Assembly: GCF_048771995.1 (NCBI RefSeq)
Contig: NC_133030.1
Coordinates: forward strand, 62,507,501 to 62,571,500
Direction: 5' to 3'
Length of the DNA: 64,000 nt
Origin: Taeniopygia guttata
Lineage: Eukaryota > Chordata > Aves > Passeriformes > Estrildidae
Under the pieces are notes generated by a model that made no database searches, had not been told where the DNA came from, and worked only from the letters and a program-made list of their open reading frames with translations. Below are positions 22,700-35,034 of this stretch, piece after piece; the first letter of the stretch is position 1, and every line of letters begins with the position of its first letter. A program made the translations under genes and the position numbers.

Positions 22700-23359
22700 T
22701 GTCGGAATCTGTGGGTATTGATGATTCCGAGATTGTAGAAAGTTTCTGTCTTTCTGCCCCGTTGCCAAAAAAGAAGCTATAGTTTGTTTGTGCTGTTTTT
22801 AAGGTTGTTTATTTTTGCTTATCTCTAACATGTTCTGCTGCCCTGCCGCAGCTCTGTCCTGCAGGGCAGCGTGTGGGGCTCTGCCCTCAGTGGGATGGTA
22901 CAAACATTATATACTAGAAATTACATGTACTATATTTACAATAATGTGCCAATATCTATTATCTACGTTGAACAGTGTGTTTCTAGCCTAAACCAATAGA
23001 AAAATGCCAACATCACTAAGAACATGGAGGTAAGGAAGAAGAAGGAGGAAGAACAGGATCAGGCCCACTTTCCTCCATCTTAGAACTCCTGACCTCCCTG
23101 TACAAAGTAAAACTCCCCTGTATAGGTGTTAAAACCCCCCCTGTACAATACTAAAAAATTTTACCCTCTAATTTGTGACTACTTTTACTATACCATCTAA
23201 TTCTCTGTGACTGCTTGTTTCACCTTTAAAGTTGGTAATTCATTCTATGGTTCAAACTCAAAATCACAGCTGTTTTCTGCTGTTTGCCAGGGTCTAAAAT
23301 GCTTCTGACTAAGGCCTGGAACCTCTGAAAATGTCTGAGGGACATTTTGAGTTCCGACA
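22700..23359 (+). mobile_element. solo LTR, ERVK-like, older copy
   Basis: Starts TGTCGGAATCTG and ends TTCCGACA. Flanked by perfect 6-bp target duplications GATAGG (22694-22699 and 23360-23365). The core (ACATGTTCTGCTGCCCTGCC) is shared with the LTRs at 29879, 34378 and 60435, but the rest is diverged, so this is an older or sister subfamily. No internal retroviral sequence is attached. The class II (ERVK) call rests on the 6-bp duplication. Confidence 0.88.
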
Positions 23360-23365
23360 GATAGG

Positions 23366-25146
23366 CAACCACAATCCCTCCTCATGAGGGGAGCCTCATT
23401 CCACGGCCAGGCTCTGGTCTGGGATACAGCTGCAGGACGGCAGAAGAGGTGGCTGCAGCAGGGAGGAGGCAGGACAGGACCTGATCCCCAGGAGGGCGAT
23501 GCTGCCAGGCAGGAGCAGAGCCACGGGAAGGACAGATCTGCCTGGACAGATTCCAGCAGGATGTGGAGCAGGACAAGACCTGGTGAGCTGGCTCATATCC
23601 CCTGAGTGGGGACAGGGAGGCTGGCAGGGGACAGTGAGAAGCAGTCCTCCATCCCATCTGCAGAGCCCTGTGTCGGGAAATGTTTGTCTGCAGTTGCTGG
23701 GGGTGTCTGGAATAGCCTCCTCCAGACCTCAGCCCACCCCTGGGGACAGCCAGGCTGATCTATTCCATCCTGGTGCCCTGGAGCCTTCTCTGTGCCCTTG
23801 GCATTGCCTGAGGGGATGGAGAAGGATCTTGCTGCTGCCTGGTGTGTCCATCACTGGTGGTGTGTCACCTCCCAAAGCAGCTCCCCGAGCCCACACGATG
23901 CCCCTGCTGCCTGCCAGTGTGGGGAGGTGGTGGGGACCAAGCAGGGACAATCTGGGGACAGATGTTGGTCCAGGGCTGGGATGGGAAGCAGTTGATGCCA
24001 TAATGGCAGGGTTGGAGGTGTGTGAGGAGCTGAGCTGGGGAAGGGAGGGAGCAGGTACAGGATGGAGCTGGGATGTGGGATAAGGGGTGCTGGCTGAGCA
24101 CGATGGGGTTCCTCACAACGTAGGGTGGCTCTTCCACCTGGCACTTCCATTGCTAAAAATACAAATAGCCCAGGAAAATACCCCCAGCCCCCAACCTGTC
24201 ACTTGCAGGGTGTCCATCCCTTCTGCCCCATGCCCGGTGTGGGCAGGAGTTGGGTCTCAAGGACACCACTGGTTCCATCCTCCTGGAAGAGCAATCCAAA
24301 CCAGCTCCTCACAGAACACCTTCTGCCTGTATTTTCTCTTCCCACCTCCAGCCTGTCCTGGCACTGCACCCACAGCTCTGCTCTCCTGCTCCATTCCCAA
24401 ACCAGGTCCATGCAGGGTTCTCACTGCTCCTGACTCACAGCCCATGGTTGAAGTCAAAGTCCATGCTGGAAGAGCAGCAACCATCTCATGGTAATCCCTT
24501 CCCAGTGCCTTTCCCACTGTTCCCAAAAAGCAGGAGCCCCCAGGGTTCTGTGGGGCCGTGGAGGGAGCAGGAGTGGCACGTCCCCTCTGGGACATTGTTG
24601 TTCTTTGTCCATTGTTCCCTTTTGGCTCACGGAGCCGACGGGGAGCGATAAGTGGGGAGAGGGCAACGCTCTGTTCCTGCTCCCCAACAGGTTATTTTCC
24701 GACCTCTCCTTAGGTAAACTCAGCCCTTCAGCTCCCTCAGAGTTTGCTTTGCTCTCCCTCACCCCTCCAGCACGGCGTGGGGCCCAGGAGAGCAGCCTGG
24801 CTCTATTAATAGCCCCTGGAATTGCCAAATCCCTCCTGTGTGTTGAAAGAGTGGCTGCAAGGCCATGATTCAGCTCCGTGGTAACGCACGGGACGGTTCC
24901 CCAGCATGGCTGTGGTGGGAAAGCTCCCAGCTCTGCTCCAGCCCTGAAGGGCAAGCTGGGCTCTGCAGTGGGGAGGAGAAATGGGCAAGAGTCCAGCAGC
25001 AGGGATTTCTTGGCTTGCTGGCAACACAGATGGTCCTGTTGCTAAACCTGGTGGTGTTCTCTGCACTGGCTGCTGCCCGAGCTCGCTCTGTACAGGGATC
25101 CACAAAGAGTAAAATCCAGGGGTCTCCGAGAGGGAAAAGGCAGGGA
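23366..25146. other. intergenic, nothing recognised
   Basis: Moderately GC-rich sequence between the LTR at 22700 and the CR1 at 25147. Short open frames only, without homology or codon structure I can recognise. Confidence 0.5.
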
Positions 25147-25480
25147 ATCATGTGGACCAGTGAAGTTGGAAAAGACCTCCAAGGTCATTGAGTCCAACCA
25201 TTCCCCCAGCACTGCAAATCCCACCTAATCATGTCCCCAAGTAAGTCCACACAGTTTTTAAATCCCTCCAGCTGCCATGGGTGGCTCATGCCAGTGCTTG
25301 CAACCCTTTCCATGAAGAAATTTTTCCTGATATCCAATCTAAACCTCTTCTGGAGCAACTTGAGGTCGTTTTTCTTTGTTCCCAGGGCTCCTGGGGTTGA
25401 AATCCATGGTGTCTCTATCCCAGCCTCGCTCCATGAGCAGTCCTGCCTGGAGGAGAGGGGAGAGCATCTCCTCAGGCTCC
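25147..25480 (-). mobile_element. CR1 3' fragment
   Basis: Reverse CR1 (TCATTGAGTCCAACCATTCC ... GCTCCTGGGGTTGAAATCC), same subfamily as the 3511 copy. Confidence 0.85.
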
Positions 25481-28189
25481 TGCTGGGTTTGAAGTCTTGG
25501 AGTCTCCTTAAGTTGGGCTTGTGAGTGACTCCTGCTGGGGAGTGGAGCTTTGCAGGGCTGAAGTGACTCTGTGGATCCTGGACCTGCTGTGGGGACATGG
25601 GTGGGAGAAGTGACCCATGGGGAGAGGTGGGATCCTGGATATGGAAATACAGGGGATGCTGCAGCTGGGGGAGTTCAGCTTGGCACAGCAGGGAGCAGGC
25701 AGGGAGCCCCAGCTGTGAGCAGGGCCAGGCACCAACAGCAAGGCAAATATTTAGAAAGGCATTTGCTGCCCAAAAATAGCTGGAAAAGCTTTCAGGAGCA
25801 AAGTTGGAACAGTGTCTGTGGGCAGCAGCCAGAATCCCCCAGCCCAGGGCAGCTCCCAGACACAGGGGACAGATGGGAATGACCAACATCTGTCCATGAA
25901 TGGCAGTGAGGGGATCTGTGGGGCTTCTTTTGGAGACATCCCATCCCATGGACCTGGAAGCTGAATAGGGGAAAAGCAGCATTATCCTCCTTGTCAATCC
26001 AGGGATGCTGAAATGTGGGTACCAGCATCCAGATAAGATCATTTGCTCCCAGGAATTAGCACCTTTGGATTCACACAGGGTGGGTGCCAACACCCATCTC
26101 CAGGTGTTGGCAATGAGCTAAGAGGAGAACCAGGGTGGGAATGACTGCTTTGAGTCGCTGTCCCCTCCTGGGTCCCCACCCTGGTGACACTCATCCTTCC
26201 TCCTCCTTTCAAGAGGAGCATGAAAACCATGAGCTGGCAGCTCTGCCACACCATCCTCAGGGACTCTGGTTCCCAAGGGACACCAGCTGAGGATCCCAGA
26301 GGGACAAATCCCAAAAGCTCCAGGTCCCTTGGCTCTCCTGCAGCCCCTTGCTCTTCCTCACTGGAGTCTTCCCTACCAGGGATGCACTCAAAGGGCTTTT
26401 GGAGCTTAATTAAGTGCTGGCTTAATTATAGAGCTGGCTGTGACCTTCCTGTGTCCCTGCATCCCACCTGGCAGTGCTCCATGTTCCCACTCATCCCCAT
26501 CCCTGGGGCATCAGCAAAACCCAAAATCCATAAATAAAAAAGCCACCAAAACACAACCTGTGTGTTTATCCTCCCTTGAAGGTTTCCAGTGGTGTTGGAG
26601 ACAGGAGCTGGGAATGTCTGTGACCTCCAGCTCGGACATGATGCTGCAGCCTTGGGTTGTTGGATGTTGGAGCAGCGTGGTTGGTCCCAAAAGATTTGGA
26701 GGTGCCAGCACTGATGCTGGGAATGGGGTCACCTCCTGTGTGGCACCATCACCATCCCCAAAGACACCAGGGTGAGGGTGGCATTGAGCCTTCCCTCTCC
26801 CTGTCCATCCAGAGGGACAGTCAGTCCTTTCTCCCAGTTTGGAATTCTGCACTGGGGCAGGTGGGTCCCTCACTCCACCAGGACTGTCCCCACTGCTGGG
26901 AGTGGGCAAACAGGGATCTCTGTCCCTGGGAGTGAAGCAGCTCAGGAGAAAGCCATGGAGAGTGAAACAGGAGGGTGGGAATGTGATTCAGGCTGTGTCA
27001 ACCCAGGGCAACACTGCCCTGGCCAGAGGAAATCCCTCCTGATTCATGGCCTGGGAAGTCCTGTGGCTTTTTGGTGACCCAGTGATGCCACCCCACAGCA
27101 GAGAGGGTGACAGGGCACTGCCAGGTGCCAGCATTGCCTCCCCAGCCACGGAGGATGCAGGAAGGCAGGAGATTCCAGGGATGACACACAGGTCACCAAA
27201 ATGCTGCCTGGGCTGAGTAAGAGAGAAAACTGGAATTTTTCCCCAGCAGGGATTTCTCCCTTCCTTTCTCGCAGCCAGCAGCACGGTTTTAAGGAGTCTG
27301 CTCCAGCTGGGACAGGTCTCACATATTTTACTTTATCTGACTTGACTTTAGTGTGCACTCTGATTCCCAGGGAGTGGGAAAGGCTTCCCAAGAGAGCCCA
27401 GCCAGCCCTGGCTCCTGATGGCAGAGCTCCAACTATTCCTGCCATGCCAGAGGGGCCAGCTGGCTGCAGCTCCCAGCTTTTCTCCTGGGAGGACATCCCC
27501 TAGATCCCTTGGCCCCACAAGGTGTGTTCCCCACCCATGGGTAAATCCCTGGATAGCCCCCAAGTGCCTTGGGATGGGGGTCCCTTTGGAAGGGGCTGGG
27601 TTGGCTTTTGGGAACCACGGTCCTTCACCAGCTGAGCTTGTTCTGGCTTCCCTTGTCCTTGGACCTGTTCCCAAAATCCCAGCTCATGTCTGCTGGTGGA
27701 GACAAGCTACAGAGAGACTTTCAACGTGAGCCAGCAGGGCCAGCCCTACACATTCCTGTTCCCAACAGCTCCCCAAGCAGATCTATGTCTTTAGGATATG
27801 AGTTAAAGCCATTTAATCACAAGCCTCCTGTTGTCCATTTCCTTTGGACGCCCTCAGATTTCCATGATTTTTTTTTTCTTGAGCAACATCCCTCTGAGAT
27901 CTTGGGGATGGTTGTGGGTTGAGTCATCAGATGCAAGGACTGTGTAAGTCTGCTCTGCTCTCTCCTGCTCCCTGGATCTTCCCTGATCCACCACAGCCCA
28001 AACTCCTCTGTGCTCCCACCCTCCTGTGCAGGAAAATTGAGTGGTGCAGGAAAATCCTGCTGCTTTGTATCCAGGATATCCAGCTGGGAGAGCTGGGAAT
28101 GTTCCCCTGGAGAGGAGAAGCTCCAGGGAGAGCTCAGAGCCCCTGGCAGGACCCAAAGGGGCTCCAGGAGAGCTGGAGAGGGGCTGGGG
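25481..28189. other. intergenic, nothing recognised
   Basis: No gene or clear repeat. One patch at 26406-26430 holds two TTAATTA homeodomain-type cores 18 bp apart (CTTAATTAAGTG and CTTAATTATAG), a weak hint of regulatory DNA. Confidence 0.45.
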
Positions 28190-28455
28190 ACAAGGGATGG
28201 AGGGACAGGACACAGGGAATGGCTCCCACTGCCAGAGGGCAGGGATGGGTGGGAGATTGGGAATTGGAAAATCCTGGCTGTGAGGATGGGCCCAGAGAAG
28301 CTGTGGCTGCCCCTGGATTCCTGCAATTGTTCCAGGCCAGTTTGGATGGGGCTGGAGCAACCTGGGATGGTGGAAAATGTCCCTGGGCATGGCAGGGGCA
28401 GAACTGGTTGAGCTTTAGGGTCCCTTCCAACCAAACCATTCCATGATTCTGTGAC
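28190..28455 (+). mobile_element. CR1 3' fragment
   Basis: Sense CR1 3' end (AGGACACAGGGAATGGCTCC ... AACCATTCCATGATTCTGTG). Confidence 0.9.
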
Positions 28456-29872
28456 AGGAGATAGTTTTTCTTGGTCCATTTTTTTGCCCAGATGGACAAA
28501 GGTGACTTTTTGTCCCTCCCAGCCCTCATTTCCAGCTGGCAGTGCTGACATTGGTCACTTTATTCTCTGCAGAGCTCAGCTCTTGCTCATCCCTCCTTGC
28601 TCTCCTGGTCATTGCCCTCTCACCGTGACCTCTGCCTGCCCTGTCCTGCTCTAATACCCCCAACATGAGGCTCTGTGGGATTTTCCAGACCACAGCAGCT
28701 GTTGGTCTGTGTTGGGAATGTCCCACAATCTGGATTTTCAGCCAACTCCTTGTCCCCTTCCATCCTGGCTGTCGTCCCTGGAATGTGGCTCCCTGTGGGA
28801 GACACTCAGCTCCCCTCAGCTGCTGCCATCCCCTACAGATCCCCAAAGAGGGACAGCAACCTCATAGCAGGACAAGGACACTCCCAATGGGGTTTAGACC
28901 CTCTGTGAGGATGAGGATCCCACAATGACTCCCTACAAGGACAGGGATCACCCACAGGAGAACAGGGTTTAAATCCTGTTAGGGTTTAGGGTCCTGATGC
29001 CAGGACAAGGATCTCACAGTGACCCCCCGAAGATGGGGTCTTCCCTGCAAGGATGGGGACCCCAAAAGTGTCCCCTGTTAGTTATGGCCCTGTGGACTGC
29101 CAGCAGCCTTCCACTCTCAGGAAAGAAACAGAGAATCCAAGCAGGAGTGAAAGGGCAATTAAAAAGGATTTTACAAATGCTCTGGGCACTGCTATGTGAA
29201 GGAAAGTCTGACAGAAAACATGCCCTCGAGAAGAAATCCTCCCTGGCTTAGCGCTTCCTTCTAAAAACACACAATGACTTCAGAAAAATGTGAGAAAACA
29301 CATTTTCTCTCCCCAGAGGGAGAGAGAAAAAACAGAAAAGTAGGAGAGTGATGGTGTTTGGTGCCTGGACCTCCATCCTTGTCTGGCAGGAGGTGGGGAA
29401 TGTGCTCCAGGGGTTTTGGGTGGGCAGGCTGGAGGTGTGGGGGCACTGGCAGCAGATCTCCCAGAGAGCATCTCTGCAATGCCCAGGCAGAGCTGATCCC
29501 CTCAAAAAGCTGTCAGGTGCTCAATATTTTCTCCAGCGCTCCCACACAGAAGGGATGTGCCACCCCTGGGCCCTCCAGCCTCATCTTGAGGGGAGATTAT
29601 CAATTATAAACCTTGTAAATACTGATTTATTCCAACAACATTCATCCCAGTCATGAATAATTAAGGGAATAGCTCTTGTGAAGCTCTGGAGAAGTGTTTG
29701 GCACCGTGGGAGCGTTGGCTGCTTGAGGCTGAGCCCAGTTTGGCCGTGCTGCAGCTGGAATGGCACCATGGCAGGAAAATGCCCAGGGAGGCAGAGCTGG
29801 CCTGCTTCGAGCAGAAACTGCAACAAGGAGGAAAGTGCTGAGCAAACCACTTGGGGAAGGACCTCTCTGAAA
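28456..29872. other. intergenic, nothing recognised
   Basis: Mixed sequence with no homology I can see. It ends at the target duplication of the solo LTR at 29879. Confidence 0.45.
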
Positions 29873-29878
29873 GGGAAA

Positions 29879-30493
29879 TGTCAGAATTTGGGGTATTGAT
29901 GATTCCCAGATTGTAAAAGTCTCTGTCTGTCAGCCCCGCTGCCAAAGCAGAAGCCATAATTGGTCTGTGCTGTTTCAAGGTTGTTTATTCTGTTTATCTC
30001 TAACATGTTCTGCTGCCCTGCCGCAGCTCTGTCCTGCAGGGCAGCGTGTGGGGCTCTGCCCTCAGTGGGATGGTACAAACATTAAATACCACAAACTACC
30101 TGTGCTGGATTTACAATAACGTGCCAATATCTGTCACCTACGTTGGACAGTGTGTCCCCAGCCTGAACCAACAGAAAAATGCCAACACCACAGTGAAACA
30201 TGGAGGGCATGAAGAAGGAGGAAAAGGACAAGACACACCCAATTTCCTCCATCTTGTCCCCTTTGAACCCCTCATCTAGAATCCTAAAATTTTACTTTTG
30301 CACCCGTGCCACTCTTAATTATTACTCTTATCAAACACTCAGAGCTTGTAATTCATCCTGTAAGATTGAAAACTCTTTTCCATGGACAGAGATCACAGAC
30401 AGTGTCTCTGGGGGCTCTGTCCAGGGGGGTTCTGACCCCTGCCAGGGTCCCAGACCTGCCAGGGCAGCCAGAGGGAAGCTCTGGGTTCCCACA
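29879..30493 (+). mobile_element. solo LTR, ERVK-like, complete, young
   Basis: 615 bp, TG...CA, from TGTCAGAATTTG to GGTTCCCACA, with perfect 6-bp target duplications GGGAAA (29873-29878 and 30494-30499). Near-identical over its length to the copies at 34378-34984 and 60435-60926, which indicates recent activity of the family. No gag, pol or env sequence adjoins it. Confidence 0.92.
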
Positions 30494-30799
30494 GGGAAAG
30501 AGCTGCTTGAAGCAGCAGATGTCCTGCCCTGGATGTTCTGCTGTTTGGTTTTGATCCCTGAACCCTCTCAGGCACGTCAGGGTTCTGCTTTTTGCTGTCT
30601 GGTTGTGGTCCCAAGCCCCTCGGCAGCACCAAGCCTCGAGTTCCCCGAGCACCTTGCAGGGAATGCTGAGGTTTCTCGGGCTGATTGGCTGCTAAACTGG
30701 GTAATGAATGGAGGGATGATGGCAAAATGCCACACACTGAGAAACCAGCCAAGCACAGCAATTCCAGTGGTCAGACACACCAGGACAGAGCCTGGAAGC

Positions 30800-31480
30800 T
30801 TTTCCCTTGTCCTCATTCCCCTTTTCCCTTTCCTATTTTGGCTTCCCCTCTCCCATTCTCTTCCCCTTTTCCTTGTCCCCTGTCCCCTGTGCTCTGTCCC
30901 CTGCCCCCTCTTCCTTTCTCTTTTCTCTTTGCCTTTCCCTTTTCTCTTTCATTCCCCTGACCTCCTTCCCCTTTTCTTTGTTCCCTGTCCGTTGTCCCCT
31001 TTCCACCTTCTCTTGCACCATTTCCCCTTCCCCATTTCTCTTCACCTTTCCCTTGTCCCTGTCCCCTTTTCCTTCCCCTTTTCTCTTCACCTTTCCCTTG
31101 TCCCTGTCCCCTTTTCATTTCCCTTTTCTCTTTGCCTTTCCCTTGAACATGTCCCCTTTTCATTTCCCTTTACTCTTCACCTTTCCCTTGTCCCTGTCCC
31201 CTTTTATTTTCCCTTTACTCTCCCCTTTCCCTTCTCCCTGTCCCCTTTTTCTTCCCCTTTTCTCTTCACCTTTCCCTTCTCCCTGTCCCCTTTTCCTTTC
31301 CCTTTACTCTTCACCTTTCCCTTGTCCCTGTCCCCTTTTCATTTCCCTTTTCTCTTCACCTTTCCCTTCTCCCTGTCCCCTTTTCCTTCCCCTTTACTCT
31401 TCCCTCTCCCCATCCCCTTCCCCTTTCCCTTGTCCCCCATCCCTTATCCCCCTTCCCTCTTCTCCTGCCGCCTTTCCCCT
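30800..31480. repeat. 45-bp pyrimidine minisatellite
   Basis: C/T-only or nearly so on the + strand. The regular part (about 31020-31400) has period 45, with repeated CACCTTTCCCTT, TCCCTGTCCCC and TTTTC blocks. Because 45 is a multiple of three, all frames stay open. Confidence 0.9.
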
Positions 31481-33149
31481 GTCCCCATCCCTATGCCCGG
31501 GATGGGGATGGGGATGACCCTGGAGGAAGCAGGAGCACTCCAGAGCTTCCCAAAGCTGCTGCCTGACGTGACCATTCCAAGAGGATGAGCAGCTTCCTCC
31601 AGCAGCCCCAGGGAGCTCTTGGCAGAGCCCCTCAGCAGGGCAGGGGCTGCTCTGCCTTCCCCAGGCCCCATTTGCTGGGAGGACTCATCCTGATGGATCT
31701 GCAGCTCCATCCATCCTCGGAGAGACCCCACAGCTCAATTCCCAGCCCCAGCTGCATGGAAAAGCTCTGGAGCAGAGGAAACAGCAGCTGCTCATGACAA
31801 ATAAATGTTGTCTCATGTACACATCCCCTCTCCATGACAAACCCCATTGCTCTGAGGGGCCAAAGCTCTGGTAGCACGAATGTCCAGGGATAAACAGGCT
31901 CCAAACCGCCCTGGAACGGCTTCTTGTAAACAGAGACTTTTCTTTTTAACTCTGTTCCAAACTCTGTCTGTTTGATGTTTCACATCTGGGCTGGCCCTCA
32001 CCATTTCCTCCTGCCCCCACAAGAGCAGCTTGATAAAACCTCGTCCCTGCTGCGCTGTTTGGGATTGTGGGGTCCCAATAAAAGGCATCCACAGTGGATT
32101 TATCCACCCCAGTTCTGCCAACCACCGCTGTGCTGCTTATCAGGTGCAGAGGGAGGAGGGTGGTGAGGAAAGTGGTGCTGGAATGGGTTTTTGGGAAGGT
32201 GATGTGCTCAAGGAACTCTGGGGAGTTCTCCCAACACCATTTCCAGCACCAGGGAGGGGAAACTGAGGCAGAGCAACCATAGAATCCCAGAATGGTTTGG
32301 GTTGGAAGGAATACTAAAGCTCACCCCATCCCACCCCTGCCATGGCAGGGACACCTTCCACCATCCCAGGCTGCTCCAAGCCCTGTCCAACCTGGCCTTG
32401 GACACTTCCAGGGATGGGACGTGCCAGACCTGAGTGCTGGAATTTTGACTATGGCAGGAGCTCACTCACAACCCAGCTGCTCAGAAAAACGAGATTTCCA
32501 GGTGTTTTTTCTGAGAGTTTTTAATCCAGCCACAAAATGGCACCTTCTGCCTCCAGGGCAGCCCAGCAGGAACCACAACGAAAACACAGCCACAGCACTG
32601 GCACATAACCCCACAAAGATTTATGGCCTGACTTGCTTGGTAACCCCAAGACCTTTGCTCTCCTCCTCACATGAGGCTGCTGATGGGGTCCTGCTTTTTC
32701 CCAAAAGTGTGGGGTTTTTTTGGGAGAGGTCACAGATTCATCACAGGGGGCAGGATGGTGAGAGATCCACCCCGCTCCACGATGCCCCGAGGCTTTTATG
32801 GCCCCTATAAAATCCAGATGCTCGATGTGAGTTTGACACTGTTTAGTCTCTCTCTTTGGAAGATTTAGGTCACTTTGGGAGCAGCAGATGGGAGGCATTT
32901 CCCTGCGGATTTGATGGACGTGGATGTTTGCACATTCCAGGGAAAGCCAGTTCAAAAAAAAAGAAAGCAGCTCTGCATGGGAAACCCTGGTGACACCCAG
33001 GAGTGTCCCCAGCACGCTGCCCACCTCAGGCTGCCAAACGGGGACACGCGGTGCCCCTTCCAAACCTCTGGAAAAGCCCGTGGGACTCAGGTCTGCGGTG
33101 CTGGGAGGACCCCAAGAGCGTCAAAGTCCTCATTTCCAGCCCTGCAGCC
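31481..33149. other. intergenic with one CR1
   Basis: Apart from the CR1 at 32278 no feature was recognised. Confidence 0.45.
32278..32420 (-). mobile_element. CR1 3' fragment
   Basis: Reverse CR1 3' end (ATAGAATCCCAGAATGG ... GGACACTTCCAGGGATGGGA). Confidence 0.9.
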
Positions 33150-33675
33150 AAAGGAGGAGTCTGAATGTGCAGGATCAGCTTCTCAAGGGTGTTTATTTTT
33201 CTTTATCTAGAACATTCTTTCTCTGACCTGCTGAGCTCTGGCCAGCAGCTCGGCCATGGCATTCTGTCTGCCCTCAGGGCGGTGTTTGCATTTTATACCA
33301 AAAACTGCCCATATTGTGCCAATATCTGTCATTTATGTTGGACACTGAGTCTCTGCCTTAAATCAATAAAGTGTCACCAGCACAGCAAGGCATGGAGGGC
33401 AAGGAGAAGGAGAAGAAGGTCAGGACATGCCCAAATCCCTTCATCTTGTACCCCCTCAACCCCATTCTAAAAACCCCAAAATTCCAGTTTTTCACCCTGT
33501 ATTAACTCAGCTGTGACATTACTCAAACCCTTGTGGCTTGTAATTCCTCACACAAATTCAGCAGTTTTTTCACGGGCTAAAATCAAAGCCACAGGTGATT
33601 TTTACTTCATGCCAAGGTCTGTGAGCCCCTGCCAGGGTCTGGAGCCAGCCAGGGCAGCCAGAGGGATGTGCTGGA
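33150..33675 (+). mobile_element. old diverged LTR of the same superfamily
   Basis: Shares ordered blocks with the young LTRs: GTTTATTTTTCTTTATCTAG, CATATTGTGCCAATATCTGTC, TTATGTTGGACA, then the CATGGAGGGCAAGGAG block and the AGGGCAGCCAGAGGG end. Borders are approximate and no target duplication is visible; clearly the oldest copy in the window. Confidence 0.7.
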
Positions 33676-33679
33676 CTAT

Positions 33680-34136
33680 ATTTAGTGGCTATATATAGTT
33701 AGTAAATATTTATATATTTATAATATATATGACATATATTTGTATTTATATACTTATAATAGAGTTATATTTATAATAGATATTATTTATATATTTATTA
33801 TATATATAGTTAATATATACTAATAATATTTATTATATATTTATATTTACATATTTACAATAGATTTATATTTATAATATATATTATTTATATATTAGTA
33901 ATATACATATATTTAGTTACTATATATTTATTTTAGTATATATTTATATATATATTTTAGTGTGTTATAAATATATATATTTAGTGGGTACATATATAGT
34001 TAGCATATATTTATTAGTGAGTATACATTTATAACATATATAGTCATAATAGTTAGTATATATTAGTTAGTGTATATTTAGTTAGTTATATATTAGTTAG
34101 TATATATTATAAATATATAAATATATTTGGGAATGG
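33680..34136. repeat. AT-rich low-complexity block
   Basis: About 450 bp of nearly pure TATA/TTTA sequence (TATATATTTATAATATATAT type), between the old LTR and the split CR1. Confidence 0.9.
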
Positions 34137-35034
34137 AGAGGGATTATTTAAGAGGGGCTGAAGTGCCAGAATAAAGGGGCTTCCCACTGACAGAGGTTAG
34201 GTGGGATATTGGGAAGAAATTCTTCCTTGTGAGGGTGGTGAGGCCCTGGCACAGGTGCCCAGAGCAGCTGTGGCTGCCCCTGGATCCCTGGAAGTGTCCC
34301 AGACAAAGTTGGACAGGCTTGGAGCAGCCTGGGACAGTGGAAGGTGTCCCTGCCCATGGCAGGGGTGGAATGGGATGTGTGGGAATCCAGGGCTTCCCTC
34401 TGGCTGCCCTGGGACCCTGGCAGGGGTCAGGAACCCCCCTGGACAGAGCCCCCAGAGACACTGGCTGTGATCTCTGTCCATGGAAAAGAGTTTTCAATCT
34501 TACAGGATGAATTACAAGCTCTGAGTGTTTGATATAAGCAATAATTCAGTGTGGCACGGGTGCAAAAGTAAAATTTTAGGATTCTAGATTAGGGGTCCAA
34601 AGGGGACAAGACAGAGGAAATTGGGTGTGCCTTGTCCTTTTTCTCCTTCTTCATGCCCTCCATGTTTCACTGTGGTGTTGGCATTTTTCTGTTGGTTCAG
34701 GCTGGGGACACACTGTCCAACGTAGGTGACAGATATTGGCACGTTATTGTAAATCCAGCACAGGTAGTTTGTGGTATTTAATGTTTGTACCATCCCACTG
34801 AGGGCAGAGCCCCACACGCTGCCCTGCAGGACAGAGCTGCGGCAGGGCAGCAGAACATGTTAGAGATAAACAGAATAAACAGCCTTGAAACAGCACAGAC
34901 CAATTATGGCTTCTGCTTTGGCAGCGGGGCTGACAGACAGAGACTTTTACAATCTGGGGATCATCAATACCTCAGATTCTGATAGGATGAGCTTTACATC
35001 CCTTCCATCCCAAACCATTCCGTGATTCTATGGC
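34137..35034 (+). mobile_element. CR1 3' end split by an LTR
   Basis: Sense CR1 runs 34137-34377 (to GGGGTGGAATGGGATG) and resumes at 34985 (GATGAGCTTTACATCCCTTC ... CCGTGATTCTATGG). The 607-bp gap is the LTR at 34378-34984. Confidence 0.9.
34378..34984 (-). mobile_element. solo LTR inserted in a CR1
   Basis: Reverse-oriented copy of the 29879 LTR, almost full length. The sequence on its two sides is one CR1 3' end (34137-34377 and 34985-35034) split by the insertion, with a GGATG repeat at both borders. The LTR is therefore younger than this CR1. Confidence 0.9.

Noticed and set aside
25185-26093. 302-codon - strand frame
   Set aside because: Its C-terminal third is translated CR1 3' sequence and the rest has no homology I can recognise.
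27817-28551. 244-codon - strand frame
   Set aside because: Covers an antisense CR1 3' end; no protein family evident.
30200-31588. 462-codon + strand frame rich in Phe, Pro, Leu and Ser
   Set aside because: Crosses a solo LTR and the 45-bp pyrimidine array; low complexity.
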